Assembly: GCA_900465675.1 (NCBI GenBank)
Contig: UBJR01000007.1
Span: 62,001 to 126,000, forward strand
Origin: Hyphomicrobiales bacterium
GTDB lineage: Bacteria > Pseudomonadota > Alphaproteobacteria > Rhizobiales > Rhizobiaceae
DNA: 64,000 bases
Direction of reading: 5' to 3'
Part shown: positions 44,388 to 52,396 of the stretch, piece by piece
Numbering within the stretch: position 1 is the stretch's first letter
Layout: every line of letters starts with the position of its first letter
Position numbers and translations under genes: made by a program
The notes under the pieces: model-generated
What the model was told of the DNA's origin: nothing
The model's input: the letters and a program-made list of their open reading frames with translations, nothing else
The model's database searches: none

Positions 44388-45377
44388 TCACGTCACCTCT
44401 GGGCGGACATTGGCGCTGAGTTCCGCCAGGCCGTCCTCCCAGGTCACGACAGGACGATATCCGAGGTCGCGCGTTGCTTTCGAGGTATCGAGCGTAATTT
44501 CGATGGCGCTGGTCGCATATTCCTGGAAACTGAGAGGTCCCCGCAGCCGGCCTCCGGTCAGGCGAAAGAACGTGTCTCCTGCGCTGGCAATGAGGCGCAG
44601 GACGGGCCGGGGAACCGATTTCTCCGGCGGGACAAGCCCCTGTGTTGCGAGCAAGGCGGTAACGGTCTCCCGGAATGATCGGGCCGGACCGTCGGAGATA
44701 TGGTAGATTTCCCCGCCTCTTCCCCTGGTTAGAGCCAGTTCGACGGCATGGCAGAGATTGGCGATATGCGTCGCGGAGGAGAGGTAATCACCGCCCGAAA
44801 TCCACGCGAACTTCCCCGCCCGCACCATGTGCGCAAGCGTTGGCAAGGCAGTCGTGTCGTCGCGTCCCCAGACCATGCGGGGGCGAAGGACAACGACTGC
44901 CATCGTGGCGCTGTTGCCATTTAGCGCGATCCTCTCAGCCTCTGCCTTGCCTGCGGAATAGGGACCGGCGGCGCGCTGGGGCAGGGGATGGTTCTCACTG
45001 ACGTTTCGGAGAGCCTGGCCGTCCTGTAGCACAGAGTCCGAACTCAGGTGAACCACGCGCGCAATGCCCGCAGTCGCCGCCGCCGCCATGACCGCTCTCG
45101 TGCCGCTGATGTTCTCGTCATAGGCCTCTTTTCCAGGCCCGTGATCGACATTGGCTGCGGCGTGGATCAGCTCAGTCGCCCCGGCCATGAAGGGCGAAAG
45201 ATCGTCGCGCAGCATGTCGCCGCGAACCGGCATCGCGCCCAATCCTCCAATAAGTCGGGCGCCTCGGTCGCTGCGCGCGAGCCCTGTGACCTGATCGCCG
45301 GCATGGACGAAGTGGCGAACCAGATTGCGCCCGACATAGCCGCTCGCGCCGGTGATGAAGATGTGGTGCTTAGTCAT
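44388..45377 (-). CDS. NAD-dependent epimerase/dehydratase family protein
   Basis: A 329-residue extended SDR. The cofactor loop is IFITGASGYVGRNLVRHFVH, the Ser/Thr region HLSSDSVLQDG, and the YxxxK motif PYSAGKAEAERIA; LRPRMVWGRDDTTALPTLAH is typical of 3-beta-hydroxysteroid dehydrogenase-like and dihydroflavonol reductase-like members. ATG 45377 overlaps the end of the TetR gene by eight bases, so both are transcribed together. The substrate is unknown. Confidence 0.88.
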   Translation of the reverse strand: MTKHHIFITGASGYVGRNLVRHFVHAGDQVTGLARSDRGARLIGGLGAMPVRGDMLRDDLSPFMAGATELIHAAANVDHGPGKEAYDENISGTRAVMAAAATAGIARVVHLSSDSVLQDGQALRNVSENHPLPQRAAGPYSAGKAEAERIALNGNSATMAVVVLRPRMVWGRDDTTALPTLAHMVRAGKFAWISGGDYLSSATHIANLCHAVELALTRGRGGEIYHISDGPARSFRETVTALLATQGLVPPEKSVPRPVLRLIASAGDTFFRLTGGRLRGPLSFQEYATSAIEITLDTSKATRDLGYRPVVTWEDGLAELSANVRPEVT

Positions 45378-45942
45378 CGCACACCTCCTCGTTGAGCGAG
45401 CCGTCACGGGCGAGGCTTGCAATATCATCGAGAATATCCGCACGCTCCTCTTCGCTCCAGGCGACCAGCTCCATGTGCTGCTGCAGCTTGAAACCTTCCA
45501 GCGCAAGCCATGCGATACGGGTGCGGCGGTGATCCGAGGCGTGGTCGAGAAGCCTCGCGCGCAGTTTTTCCTGATTGGCGCGAAATGCGCTTCGCAGGTC
45601 GTCGTCCTGCTTAAGAGCCGAGATCAGCGCAAGGACGGCAGCGTTGCCGCCGTTGATGAGTGGCATCCGCCGGGCGGCTTCAATTCTGCCCAGCAGGGGC
45701 GCATCGGGTTGATCGGCGAACGCGGCCTCGCATGCGGCATTGAACGCATTGTCCGCCTCGATCGTCCGCGCCACGAGCGCGCTGAGGAGGTCGCGTTTGC
45801 TCGTATGCTCATAGAGCACCGTCGCTTTTGAAACGCCTGCTTCCTTCGCCACGGCATCGACCGTCAGCACGCCGTCGCGGGCGATCACGCGTTCGACGGC
45901 ATCCAGAATTGCTGCCTGATCATGCTTGCGGGGACGAGCCAT
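45370..45942 (-). CDS. TetR family transcriptional regulator
   Basis: A 190-residue TetR repressor. The N-terminal helix-turn-helix is ARPRKHDQAAILDAVERVIA and LTVDAVAKEAGVSKATVLYE; the C-terminal ligand domain is variable as usual. ATG 45942 is chosen over 45951. A strong palindrome begins nine bases upstream, so autoregulation is very likely. It precedes the epimerase gene, with their ends overlapping, so the enzyme is in the same repressed unit. Confidence 0.92.
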   Translation of the reverse strand: MARPRKHDQAAILDAVERVIARDGVLTVDAVAKEAGVSKATVLYEHTSKRDLLSALVARTIEADNAFNAACEAAFADQPDAPLLGRIEAARRMPLINGGNAAVLALISALKQDDDLRSAFRANQEKLRARLLDHASDHRRTRIAWLALEGFKLQQHMELVAWSEEERADILDDIASLARDGSLNEEVCDD

Positions 45943-45950
45943 GCATATCA

Positions 45951-45987
45951 CCTAGTTTATTTCCGACCATTCGGAAATAAACTAGGT
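45951..45987. promoter_or_regulatory. long inverted repeat, TetR operator
   Basis: ACCTAGTTTA-TTCCGA (45951-45966) pairs with TCGGAA-A-TAAACTAGGT (45971-45987): ten and six base pairs interrupted by one extra A. The centre is CCAT. It lies directly in front of the TetR start codon and has the length and symmetry of a TetR operator. Confidence 0.7.
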
Positions 45988-46136
45988 CAGTGAGAGCGTC
46001 AAGTGACGCAATCGCAGCGATGTTCGCTCCACGCAGGATGCTCCCCAGATCAGCGTAACCACGGCTGCGGGAGCTGGGGTGACAGTGAGTTGACTTGGGT
46101 GGCGGGGCCGGCACCCGATTGGGCGACTGGCTGCGT

Positions 46137-46940
46137 TTATCGTTGTTGGCGAGCGTGTTCCTGCCCATAGACGACCACCCGGATTTCGGGCCGTTCCTCA
46201 TAGGCCAGGACACTGAGCTGGAAGGTCTGCCAACCCTTATTGTGGGAATACAGTTCCTTCCGGCTGTCGCCGATCCGCACCACTTCCGGATCGGTCCACC
46301 ACGCTTCAGCAGGCGGGAACCTGCCGACGATCTCATCCAGGGATCGACGCAACATGGGATCGGATCCGCCGGTGAGGTAGTCATGGCGGGCTTTCAGGAA
46401 CATGATCCGAGCCGCCGTCTCCCAGTCGCGAACGCTCTTTCGATAACTGTCTGAGAAAAAGACGATACGAAGAAGGTTGGGGTTTTGCTCACCGAACATA
46501 GGGAGCAGCTCGAGGGCTGCCCGGTTGAACGCGAGGACATCCCATCGTTTGTTGAGGATGTAGGCAGGGTCTGGCAAAGCGTTGATCATGGTCAAGAGAC
46601 CAGCAGGTAAAGCGGCAGCCGGTGTTTCGGCCTGATGGATCGCGCGACCCGCCAACGCATGAAGATGTTCCTGCTCAGCGCGATCAAGCCGAAGGCCACG
46701 GCCAAGGCGATTGAGGAAATCATCCGAAACCTGGATATCGCGTCCCTGCTCGAACCATGTGTACCAGGTGAGACCCACGCCAGCCAGCGTTGCAACCTCT
46801 TCGCGGCGAAGCCCTTTGGTACGCCTGCGAGATCCTACGGCCAGGCCTAGATCTTGAGGTGACGCGTGCTCGCGACAATACCGGACAAATTCCGAAAGCT
46901 CCCTTCGGGCCTCCGGACGCGCCAATCGCTCCGTCGTCAT
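46137..46940 (-). CDS. XRE-type regulator with MmyB-like ligand domain
   Basis: A 267-residue regulator. The N-terminal helix-turn-helix (RRTKGLRREEVATLAGVGLT, WYTWFEQGRDIQVSDDFLNR) is followed by the PAS-like MmyB domain (LPDPAYILNKRWDVLAFNRA, LRIVFFSD, WWTDPEVVRIGDSRKELYSH). ATG 46940 follows ATGGAGTGGTA. Proteins of this layout usually sit divergent from an oxidoreductase gene; here that is the gene at 47035, 94 bases away. The MmyB domain is thought to bind a small, perhaps fatty-acid-like, ligand. Confidence 0.9.
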   Translation of the reverse strand: MTTERLARPEARRELSEFVRYCREHASPQDLGLAVGSRRRTKGLRREEVATLAGVGLTWYTWFEQGRDIQVSDDFLNRLGRGLRLDRAEQEHLHALAGRAIHQAETPAAALPAGLLTMINALPDPAYILNKRWDVLAFNRAALELLPMFGEQNPNLLRIVFFSDSYRKSVRDWETAARIMFLKARHDYLTGGSDPMLRRSLDEIVGRFPPAEAWWTDPEVVRIGDSRKELYSHNKGWQTFQLSVLAYEERPEIRVVVYGQEHARQQR

Positions 46941-47034
46941 TACCACTCCATGGGTGTTGCTGCAGTAACAGGATAAAAGTCATATGGTAACAGCCTAAGT
47001 CTCCCGCTAGTGCTTTGGCAACAGGGAGAATATC

Positions 47035-47892
47035 ATGTCGATTTCCGTTATCGGTTTGGGGCAGATTGGTTCTGCCATTGTCCCGCACCTTCTGGCATCT
47101 GGACGTAAGGTGCGGGTGTGGAACCGTTCACCGGCAGCCGTCGAGGCGATGGTTGCGTTGGGCGCGGAGCCGCTCAACGACGTCCGAGACGCTTTTGCCT
47201 CCGAGATCGTTCTGTCTGTCCTGTTTGACGATGCGACCGTGCGTCAGGTCCTCACGCAGGAGGTCCTTTCCTCGGCCAGCGGACATGCCGTGCATGTCTG
47301 CATGTCGACCGTCAGCCCGGATCTTGCCGACGAGCTTGGCCAAGCTCACCAGACGGCAGGCATCGGCTATCTGTCTGCGCCGCTCTTCGGGCGACCGGAG
47401 GCCGTCAGGCAGAAAGCCGCCAACATATGCGTCGCAGGCGATTCATCCCTCGTTGAAATTGCGCGCCCGTGTCTCGAAAGCTTCGGCCGCGTCTGGGTGG
47501 TCGGCAACCAGCCTCGCCAGGCCAACGTCGCCAAGCTCTGCGGCAACTTTCTCATTGGCGCCGCCGTTGGTGCCATGGCGGAAGTTTCAGGCATTCTGAA
47601 TGCCGAGAACGCCGATACCGACGCGTTCATGACCCTGATGACGGAGACCCTGTTCTCATCGCCAATCTACAAAAACTACGCGCCGTCGGTCACCGGGGCT
47701 CGTCCTCTTCCTGCCAGTGGCCTCGCTCTGCCAATCAAGGACATGGACCTGCTTGCGGCTGTCTCCGCCCAAAAACAGCTGGGCGGCCGTCTTCTCACGG
47801 CCCTGAGCGATAGCCTGTCACAGGCGGTGGAGATGGGCTTTGGAGCGTATGATTGGTCGGTGGCATTGGGACGTGCAGCTCGCGAGCGATAG
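47035..47892 (+). CDS. NAD(P)-dependent oxidoreductase, beta-hydroxyacid dehydrogenase/imine reductase-like
   Basis: A 285-residue enzyme. N-terminal Rossmann: ISVIGLGQIGSAIVPHLLAS with NRSP defining NADP preference; HVCMSTVSPDLADEL is the substrate-loop motif; LFGRPEAVRQKAANICVAGD and AKLCGNFLIGAAVGAMAEVS form the catalytic interdomain helix, with the Lys in VAKLCGN. It could be an imine reductase or a hydroxyisobutyrate dehydrogenase relative. It is controlled most likely by the divergent XRE/MmyB regulator. Confidence 0.9.
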   Translation: MSISVIGLGQIGSAIVPHLLASGRKVRVWNRSPAAVEAMVALGAEPLNDVRDAFASEIVLSVLFDDATVRQVLTQEVLSSASGHAVHVCMSTVSPDLADELGQAHQTAGIGYLSAPLFGRPEAVRQKAANICVAGDSSLVEIARPCLESFGRVWVVGNQPRQANVAKLCGNFLIGAAVGAMAEVSGILNAENADTDAFMTLMTETLFSSPIYKNYAPSVTGARPLPASGLALPIKDMDLLAAVSAQKQLGGRLLTALSDSLSQAVEMGFGAYDWSVALGRAARER

Positions 47893-48232
47893 TTCGATCG
47901 ATGGCATTGTGATCACTGTTACCTGTCATCGGCGCGATCGCACTTTGAGTGGTTTATCTGGGTGGCTACATACACGCCGGAGCCAGACCTGATCGGTCTC
48001 ACGACGCGCGGCAAGACCACTGGAGCGGACGGGTTGGTGGTGCCATCCATTCCAGGGGTCTCAGCCCCGCTCAGTCCGAAATGCCTGTTGTCTTCAATGA
48101 GCTGTTCAGAATCCCATGGAAGCCCCGCGGGACGCATTCTGATGGTCTTTTGAGGACCTGTGGCTCTTGCAAACAGTTGGCCTCACCTTTTACAGAATAC
48201 CCGAACCGTAATCACGGCATTTGCCGTGCGGG
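47893..48232. other. intergenic stretch without a supported gene
   Basis: About 340 bases between two convergent oxidoreductase genes. Frames here have no family features or start signals. No hairpin with a T-run is seen. It may contain decayed sequence but I cannot identify its origin. Confidence 0.4.
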
Positions 48233-49327
48233 TTACCCGCGCCGCACATCCTGCCCGCCAAACAACTGGCTGATCGGTAGTTGGAAGATGAAATAGGGAT
48301 TGATCGGCGGCATGGCGGTCGCCTGCTCCAGCCGGGCCAGATGCTCAGCTGTCAGTTCCACGTCGAGCGATCCAATGTTTAGATCCAGTTGCTCCACCCG
48401 GCTGGCACCGATCAGCACCGAGGATACGCCTGGCCGCTCGACGACCCATTTCAGGGCGACTTCCGCCGGTGCACGGCCGATCTCCGAGGCAATTTCCTTG
48501 ACCACATCGACCACGTCGAAATTCCGTTCGGTAAACAGCATCCCGCCGAATGGATTGTCACCGTTCAACCGGCCGCTGCTGCCCTCATCGCTGACCTCCG
48601 CTCCCTGGTCCGGCATGGCCGCTGCTCGAGCAGCGTCTGCAAGCTTTTCGCGGCCATACTTGCCGGTGAGCATGCCGGCTGCAAGCGGGCTCCACGGCAC
48701 GAGGCCAAGACCCAGTTCCTGACCTGCTGGAATGAGATCAAGTTCAACGCCGCGATCGATCAGCGAATAGGCGTATTGCAGCCCGATCGGCTTCGGCAGG
48801 CCATGCGCCTCGGCAAGCGCTGCGATCTTCGCGACATACCAGGACGGCGTGTTGGAAAAACCATAGTGCAGGATCTTTCCGGAGCGGACTGCCTCGGTCA
48901 GCGTCTGCAAGACCTCTTCCGCTGGCGTCGTGCGATCCCAGACATGCACCCAGTACATGTCGATATAGTCCGTTTGCATCCGCTTCAGCGAGCTCTCGAT
49001 CGCCAGGCGAATGTTCTTCGCTCCATTTCCTCCCCAGAGCGGCGTACCCTGGGCGCGGGAGAAGCCGGACTTCGTAGCAATAACGAGGCGGTCGCGGCGC
49101 CCGCTCTCTGCAAGAAAGCGACCAAGCATGGTCTCGCTCTCGCCGCCGGAATAGATGTCGGCCGTATCTATGAAGTTTCCGCCAGCATCCACGTAGGCGT
49201 CGAAGAGGTTGCGGGCGGTTGTCTCGCTCGCGCCCCAGCGACCCGCGCCGAAGGTCATGGTGCCAAGCGCGAACGGGCTGACGATCAGGCCGGATTTTCC
49301 AAGTGTGCGGTAGCTTGTGAGGTTCAT
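48233..49327 (-). CDS. aldo/keto reductase
   Basis: A 364-residue AKR with a TIM barrel. Catalytic residues are in FIDTADIYSGGESETMLGRF (Asp and Tyr), VIATKSGF (Lys) and YIDMYWVHVWD (His). The C-terminal NADPH site is VLIGASRVEQLDLNIGSLDV. It belongs to the YghZ/AKR-with-long-form group of bacterial reductases. ATG 49327 gives the family start MNLTSYRTLGKSGLIVSPFA. It is divergent from a LysR gene at 49422, its probable regulator. The substrate is unknown. Confidence 0.92.
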   Translation of the reverse strand: MNLTSYRTLGKSGLIVSPFALGTMTFGAGRWGASETTARNLFDAYVDAGGNFIDTADIYSGGESETMLGRFLAESGRRDRLVIATKSGFSRAQGTPLWGGNGAKNIRLAIESSLKRMQTDYIDMYWVHVWDRTTPAEEVLQTLTEAVRSGKILHYGFSNTPSWYVAKIAALAEAHGLPKPIGLQYAYSLIDRGVELDLIPAGQELGLGLVPWSPLAAGMLTGKYGREKLADAARAAAMPDQGAEVSDEGSSGRLNGDNPFGGMLFTERNFDVVDVVKEIASEIGRAPAEVALKWVVERPGVSSVLIGASRVEQLDLNIGSLDVELTAEHLARLEQATAMPPINPYFIFQLPISQLFGGQDVRRG

Positions 49328-49421
49328 TTGCATTCTCCGTTTTTGTCTTCCCGATCTAAAGTACTCGAACCCCTGGGATTAGCCCTTGCCCGCTGCATGA
49401 ACCTGTGAGCAGCATGCAGCA

Positions 49422-50312
49422 ATGGAACGAGGTGAGCTCAACGATCTTCTGGCATTCGAGGCGGTCGCCCGCGAGCGTAGCTTTACGCGTGCGGCGGCGC
49501 TGCTCGGCATGTCGCCCTCTGCTCTCAGCCATGCCATGCGCGGCCTGGAGGACAGGCTGGGCGTCAGGCTGCTCGCCCGCACCACCCGCAGCGTTGCGCC
49601 GACCGAGGCGGGCGAACGGTTGCTGCAATCCCTGAGTCCGGCTCTTTCGGGAATAGAAGAGGGGCTGGACGCGCTGCGGAAATGGCGGGACAACCCGTCC
49701 GGTACCGTACGCATCACCACATTTGCCTATGCGGCGCGCGTGGTGCTGCTTCCGAAACTTCCGGCATTCCTCCTTGCCCATCCGGATATTCGCGTCGAGG
49801 TCAACATCGACGACGGACTGACGGACATCGTTGCAGCTGGATTCGATGCCGGCATCCGACTGGGCGAGGCCGTGGCGAAGGACATGATCGCCATCAGGCT
49901 CGGGCCGGACCTTCGTACCGTCGTCGTCGCAACACCGGAGTATTTCGAGCGCTGTCCGCCGCCGCTGACGCCCTACGATCTCGACCGCCATGCCTGCATT
50001 GGCTACCGGCTGGCGACGTCAGGTGGCCTTCTGCCCTGGGAGTTCGAGAAGGATGGCAAGGAGTTCAGGATCTACACCAGCGGGCCGCTCGTCGCCAATG
50101 ACAGCGACCTGCCTGCCGCCGCCGTTCGCGCTGGCGCCGGCCTTGGATACATGATGGAGCATGAAGTGGCCGACGAGATCGCGTCCGGCAAGCTCATCCA
50201 GGTGCTTGGCGACTGGTGCCCGGCTTTTCCTGGCTTCCACCTCTATCACCCAGGCCGGCGTCAATCACCGCCAGCGCTGCGGGCGCTGATTGCAGCACTC
50301 AAAATGTCCTAG
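49422..50312 (+). CDS. LysR family transcriptional regulator
   Basis: A 296-residue LysR protein. DNA-binding part: LLAFEAVARERSFTRAAALL and GMSPSALSHAMRGLEDRLGV; effector part: IRLGEAVAKDMIAIRLGPDL. The C-terminal FHLYHPGRRQSPPALRALIA groups it with the regulators at 5837 and 34792. It is divergent from the aldo/keto reductase gene, with 94 bases between, and likely controls it. Complete. Confidence 0.92.
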   Translation: MERGELNDLLAFEAVARERSFTRAAALLGMSPSALSHAMRGLEDRLGVRLLARTTRSVAPTEAGERLLQSLSPALSGIEEGLDALRKWRDNPSGTVRITTFAYAARVVLLPKLPAFLLAHPDIRVEVNIDDGLTDIVAAGFDAGIRLGEAVAKDMIAIRLGPDLRTVVVATPEYFERCPPPLTPYDLDRHACIGYRLATSGGLLPWEFEKDGKEFRIYTSGPLVANDSDLPAAAVRAGAGLGYMMEHEVADEIASGKLIQVLGDWCPAFPGFHLYHPGRRQSPPALRALIAALKMS

Positions 50313-50433
50313 GGGGCAATGCCGAGTTAGGTTCTTCGCCGAGGATAGTCCGGATCGGCTCGAGAACCAGCATATCGTCTGCTTCGCGAGACAAATTCCT
50401 TGTCATTCCCCGGCATCGTCATGCTCCATCTGA

Positions 50434-51060
50434 TCAGCGCAGTAGCCCGTCGAGATCGAAATCCTCCCAGCCCCGCAGGCCGGGTGCTGGATCTTGTGAG
50501 CCCTCGTCCGCTTTTTTCGCCGGCTTCTTTTTCTTCGCAAGCCGCGTCACCTTTGCCTGATAGGCGGCCTTCGCTCTCTTTTCGGCCTTCGCCTCAGCAT
50601 CCTCGACACGCCACTCGTCGATGGCGCCCCGGTCAAGAAGGTCCTCGACAACCTTTGGATCGAAGACATGGAAGGTGATCTGGCGGGCGCGTCCTGCGAG
50701 CCTCACGGTTCTGGTGCCTGCACTCGGAAGACGACCGTCTGCAAGCCAGCGGTGCCGCTCCGTAGACTTCATACCAAGGATGTCCTGGATCTCGCGCGGG
50801 ATGACGGGGAGGGACGGCGCTTCTTCCACCGCCTTGGAGACGACCGATACCGCGGCATTGAAGGCGGGCTTCTCATCGGCTGGCATCGCCAAAACCAAAT
50901 CGACACCTTCGAGTGAGATCGCTTTTTTGGAGCTTGCCGGAAGGCGTGCCTGAATCTCCTGAAGAAGACCTTTTGCGCGCACGGATGACCCCATGGTGAC
51001 CGCCGCCGACAAGGTCCAGGTCCTGATCAGCTCGATGTCGTTCCTCTCGCGTTTCGCCAT
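50434..51060 (-). CDS. conserved hypothetical protein, 208 residues, basic C-terminus
   Basis: ATG 51060 (MAKRERNDIELIRTWTLSAA) is preferred over 51105. A possible helix-turn-helix lies in the middle (IPREIQDILGMKSTERHRWL, ADGRLPSAGTRTVRLAGRAR), where HVFDPKVVEDLLD resembles a MerR/excisionase-like wing. The end is Ala/Lys rich (AKAEKRAKAAYQAKVTRLAK, then KKKPAKKA) before an acidic tail. DNA or RNA binding is plausible. I do not recognise the family. No neighbour forms an operon with it. Confidence 0.65.
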   Translation of the reverse strand: MAKRERNDIELIRTWTLSAAVTMGSSVRAKGLLQEIQARLPASSKKAISLEGVDLVLAMPADEKPAFNAAVSVVSKAVEEAPSLPVIPREIQDILGMKSTERHRWLADGRLPSAGTRTVRLAGRARQITFHVFDPKVVEDLLDRGAIDEWRVEDAEAKAEKRAKAAYQAKVTRLAKKKKPAKKADEGSQDPAPGLRGWEDFDLDGLLR

Positions 51061-51121
51061 GCCGCCTAGATGGTGCGATGGCCAACGGCGGTCAATACAC
51101 CCCATCTTTGCAAAACGATCT

Positions 51122-51145
51122 AGGGAGCGTCGCGAAGCGCTCCCT
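51122..51145 (-). terminator. hairpin terminator of the hsp20 unit
   Basis: AGGGAGCG and CGCTCCCT form an eight-pair stem with an eight-base loop (TCGCGAAG), seven bases after the stop of the 46-residue gene. The stem is long and GC-rich; a T-run is absent. It closes the hsp20 transcript on the minus strand. Confidence 0.6.
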
Positions 51146-51151
51146 GCTGCT

Positions 51152-51292
51152 TCACCTCGAAGGCTGCAGCGAGACCTGCGCCTTCATTTTCTCAAGCACG
51201 CGGGCGATGGGGTTTCCATCGCGTGCTGTAAGCTTACGCCCTCGGCGCTTGCGGACCTCCACCACGAAGTTTTTGGCAAGACGCTTCTTCAT
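51152..51292 (-). CDS. 46-residue basic protein downstream of hsp20
   Basis: A short gene: ATG 51292, ten bases after the hsp20 stop, to TGA 51152. The product is MKKRLAKNFVVEVRKRRGRK then LTARDGNPIARVLEKMKAQV and SLQPSR, very basic and probably a short strand plus helix. The start has GGCTCGCC in front, with no strong Shine-Dalgarno, so translation may be coupled to hsp20. A strong hairpin follows immediately, marking the end of the transcript. Family not recognised. Coding is supported by position, length and the exact fit between hsp20 and the hairpin. Confidence 0.55.
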   Translation of the reverse strand: MKKRLAKNFVVEVRKRRGRKLTARDGNPIARVLEKMKAQVSLQPSR

Positions 51293-51302
51293 GGCGAGCC
51301 CT

Positions 51303-51779
51303 TCAAGCCACCTGGCGTTCCGCATCGATCTGCAATGGAGCCGTCTGTCCGGCCGACGTGCCGATCGCGATCTTTCGGGGTTTCATTGCTTCCGGAATCT
51401 CGCGCTTGAGTAGAATGCGCAGAAGGCCGTTCACCAGCGAGGCATCTTCCACCTTCACGTGGTCGGCGAGTTCGAAGCGACGCTCGAACGAGCGACCGGC
51501 GATCCCGCGATGCAGATATTCGCCATCCTTGGCCTCTTCCTTCTGGCCTTTCACGACAAGGACGTTGCGCTCCTGCGTGATGTCGAGGTCGGAATCGCCA
51601 AAGCCTGCGACCGCCATTTCGATCCGGTAGTCGTTTTCGCTCGTTTTGACGATGTCATAGGGTGGCCAAGTGTCGATCGCCTGTAGGCGCTGTGCGTTGT
51701 TCAAGAGATTGAACACGCGGTCGAAGCCGACGCTGGAGCGATAGAGTGGTGCAAAATCAAGATCGTTTCTCATAACCAA
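51303..51779 (-). CDS. Hsp20/alpha-crystallin family small heat shock protein
   Basis: A 158-residue small heat shock protein of the IbpA/HspD type. N-terminal FAPLYRSSVGFDRVFNLLNN, alpha-crystallin core PYDIVKTSENDYRIEMAVAG to VEDASLVNGLLRILLKREIP, and a C-terminal tail without a clear IXI motif apart from KIAI. It binds unfolding proteins in the cytoplasm. The ATG has GGAGGA in front, within a possible thermosensor hairpin. Followed by the 46-residue gene. Confidence 0.95.
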   Translation of the reverse strand: MVMRNDLDFAPLYRSSVGFDRVFNLLNNAQRLQAIDTWPPYDIVKTSENDYRIEMAVAGFGDSDLDITQERNVLVVKGQKEEAKDGEYLHRGIAGRSFERRFELADHVKVEDASLVNGLLRILLKREIPEAMKPRKIAIGTSAGQTAPLQIDAERQVA

Positions 51780-51880
51780 ATCCTCCGTAAAGCGAGATGG
51801 AATGGAGACGCGGAAACTTGCGTCCCCGGTTGTGCCAGCCCCTGTCGGCGACCGACGAAATTGATCTGGTTTCGAAAAAA
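51780..51880 (-). promoter_or_regulatory. possible ROSE-like RNA thermometer in hsp20 leader
   Basis: Rhizobial hsp20 genes often carry ROSE leaders, in which a hairpin hides the Shine-Dalgarno at low temperature. The leader here ends ATCTCGCTTTACGGAGGAT, where the pyrimidine-rich TCTCGCT can pair with the GGAGGA Shine-Dalgarno across a short loop, and upstream GC-rich segments (GGGGACGCAAGTTTCCGCGTC) can form a further stem. I could not fold the RNA, so the call is by place and local pairing. Confidence 0.45.
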
Positions 51881-52320
51881 GCGCGCTTCAAGAGGAGTGA
51901 TGAAAAAATCCTTGGAGCCCTGAACGTGGCGTTGGCCGTCATTGATTGAGATGAAACATTGCGCGTAATGATGCCATCTTCTGATGCGGTCTCGCGCGCC
52001 GGGGGCCGTCGGTCCCGGTTTCCGGCTCGCGCCGGCGCTATGCTAAACCTCCTGCGGCAACCCTTTTAACCGGTCTTGCGAGAGGCGAACTGCCTTCGCG
52101 GTTCCCGCTCCGGCTGGTATGCCCTTCCATCTTTTGATTAGGACAAGCATCCGCAGCGACTAGTACACGTTAGCGTCAGGCTCCGTGGGAAAAAATGAGT
52201 CGCATCAGGCGTTTGCAGCGAAGGGGCTACGGCCCTGATTCCAAAACGATTCTTGACACGGCGGTTCACAAGCGCCCGATTTAGGCCGCGTGACCGCCGC
52301 TTGACTCTTTCAATCGCCCG
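51881..52320. other. intergenic stretch between hsp20 leader and SOS box
   Basis: About 440 bases with no gene I can support. It should contain the hsp20 promoter on the minus strand and the imuA promoter on the plus strand; TTGACT at 52301-52306 could be a -35 element just before the SOS box. A 29-codon frame starting at 52196 is too short to judge. Confidence 0.4.
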
Positions 52321-52335
52321 GAACAAAAGAAGAAC
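52321..52335 (+). promoter_or_regulatory. LexA/SOS box of imuA-imuB-dnaE2
   Basis: GAAC-AAAAGAA-GAAC matches the alphaproteobacterial LexA box, a direct repeat GAAC-N7-GAAC (GTTC-N7-GTTC on the other strand). It lies 61 bases before the imuA start codon, the expected operator position. This predicts induction of the cassette by DNA damage. Confidence 0.85.
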
Positions 52336-52396
52336 ATTAGCAATTCTGCGGGACATGATGTCCTGTTCAACGGGAGCCGAGGAAGGTCCGTGAACG

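Noticed and set aside
48389..49408. 339-codon plus-strand frame over the aldo/keto reductase
   Set aside because: It is antisense to an enzyme with all catalytic motifs, and the translated product has no recognisable domain.
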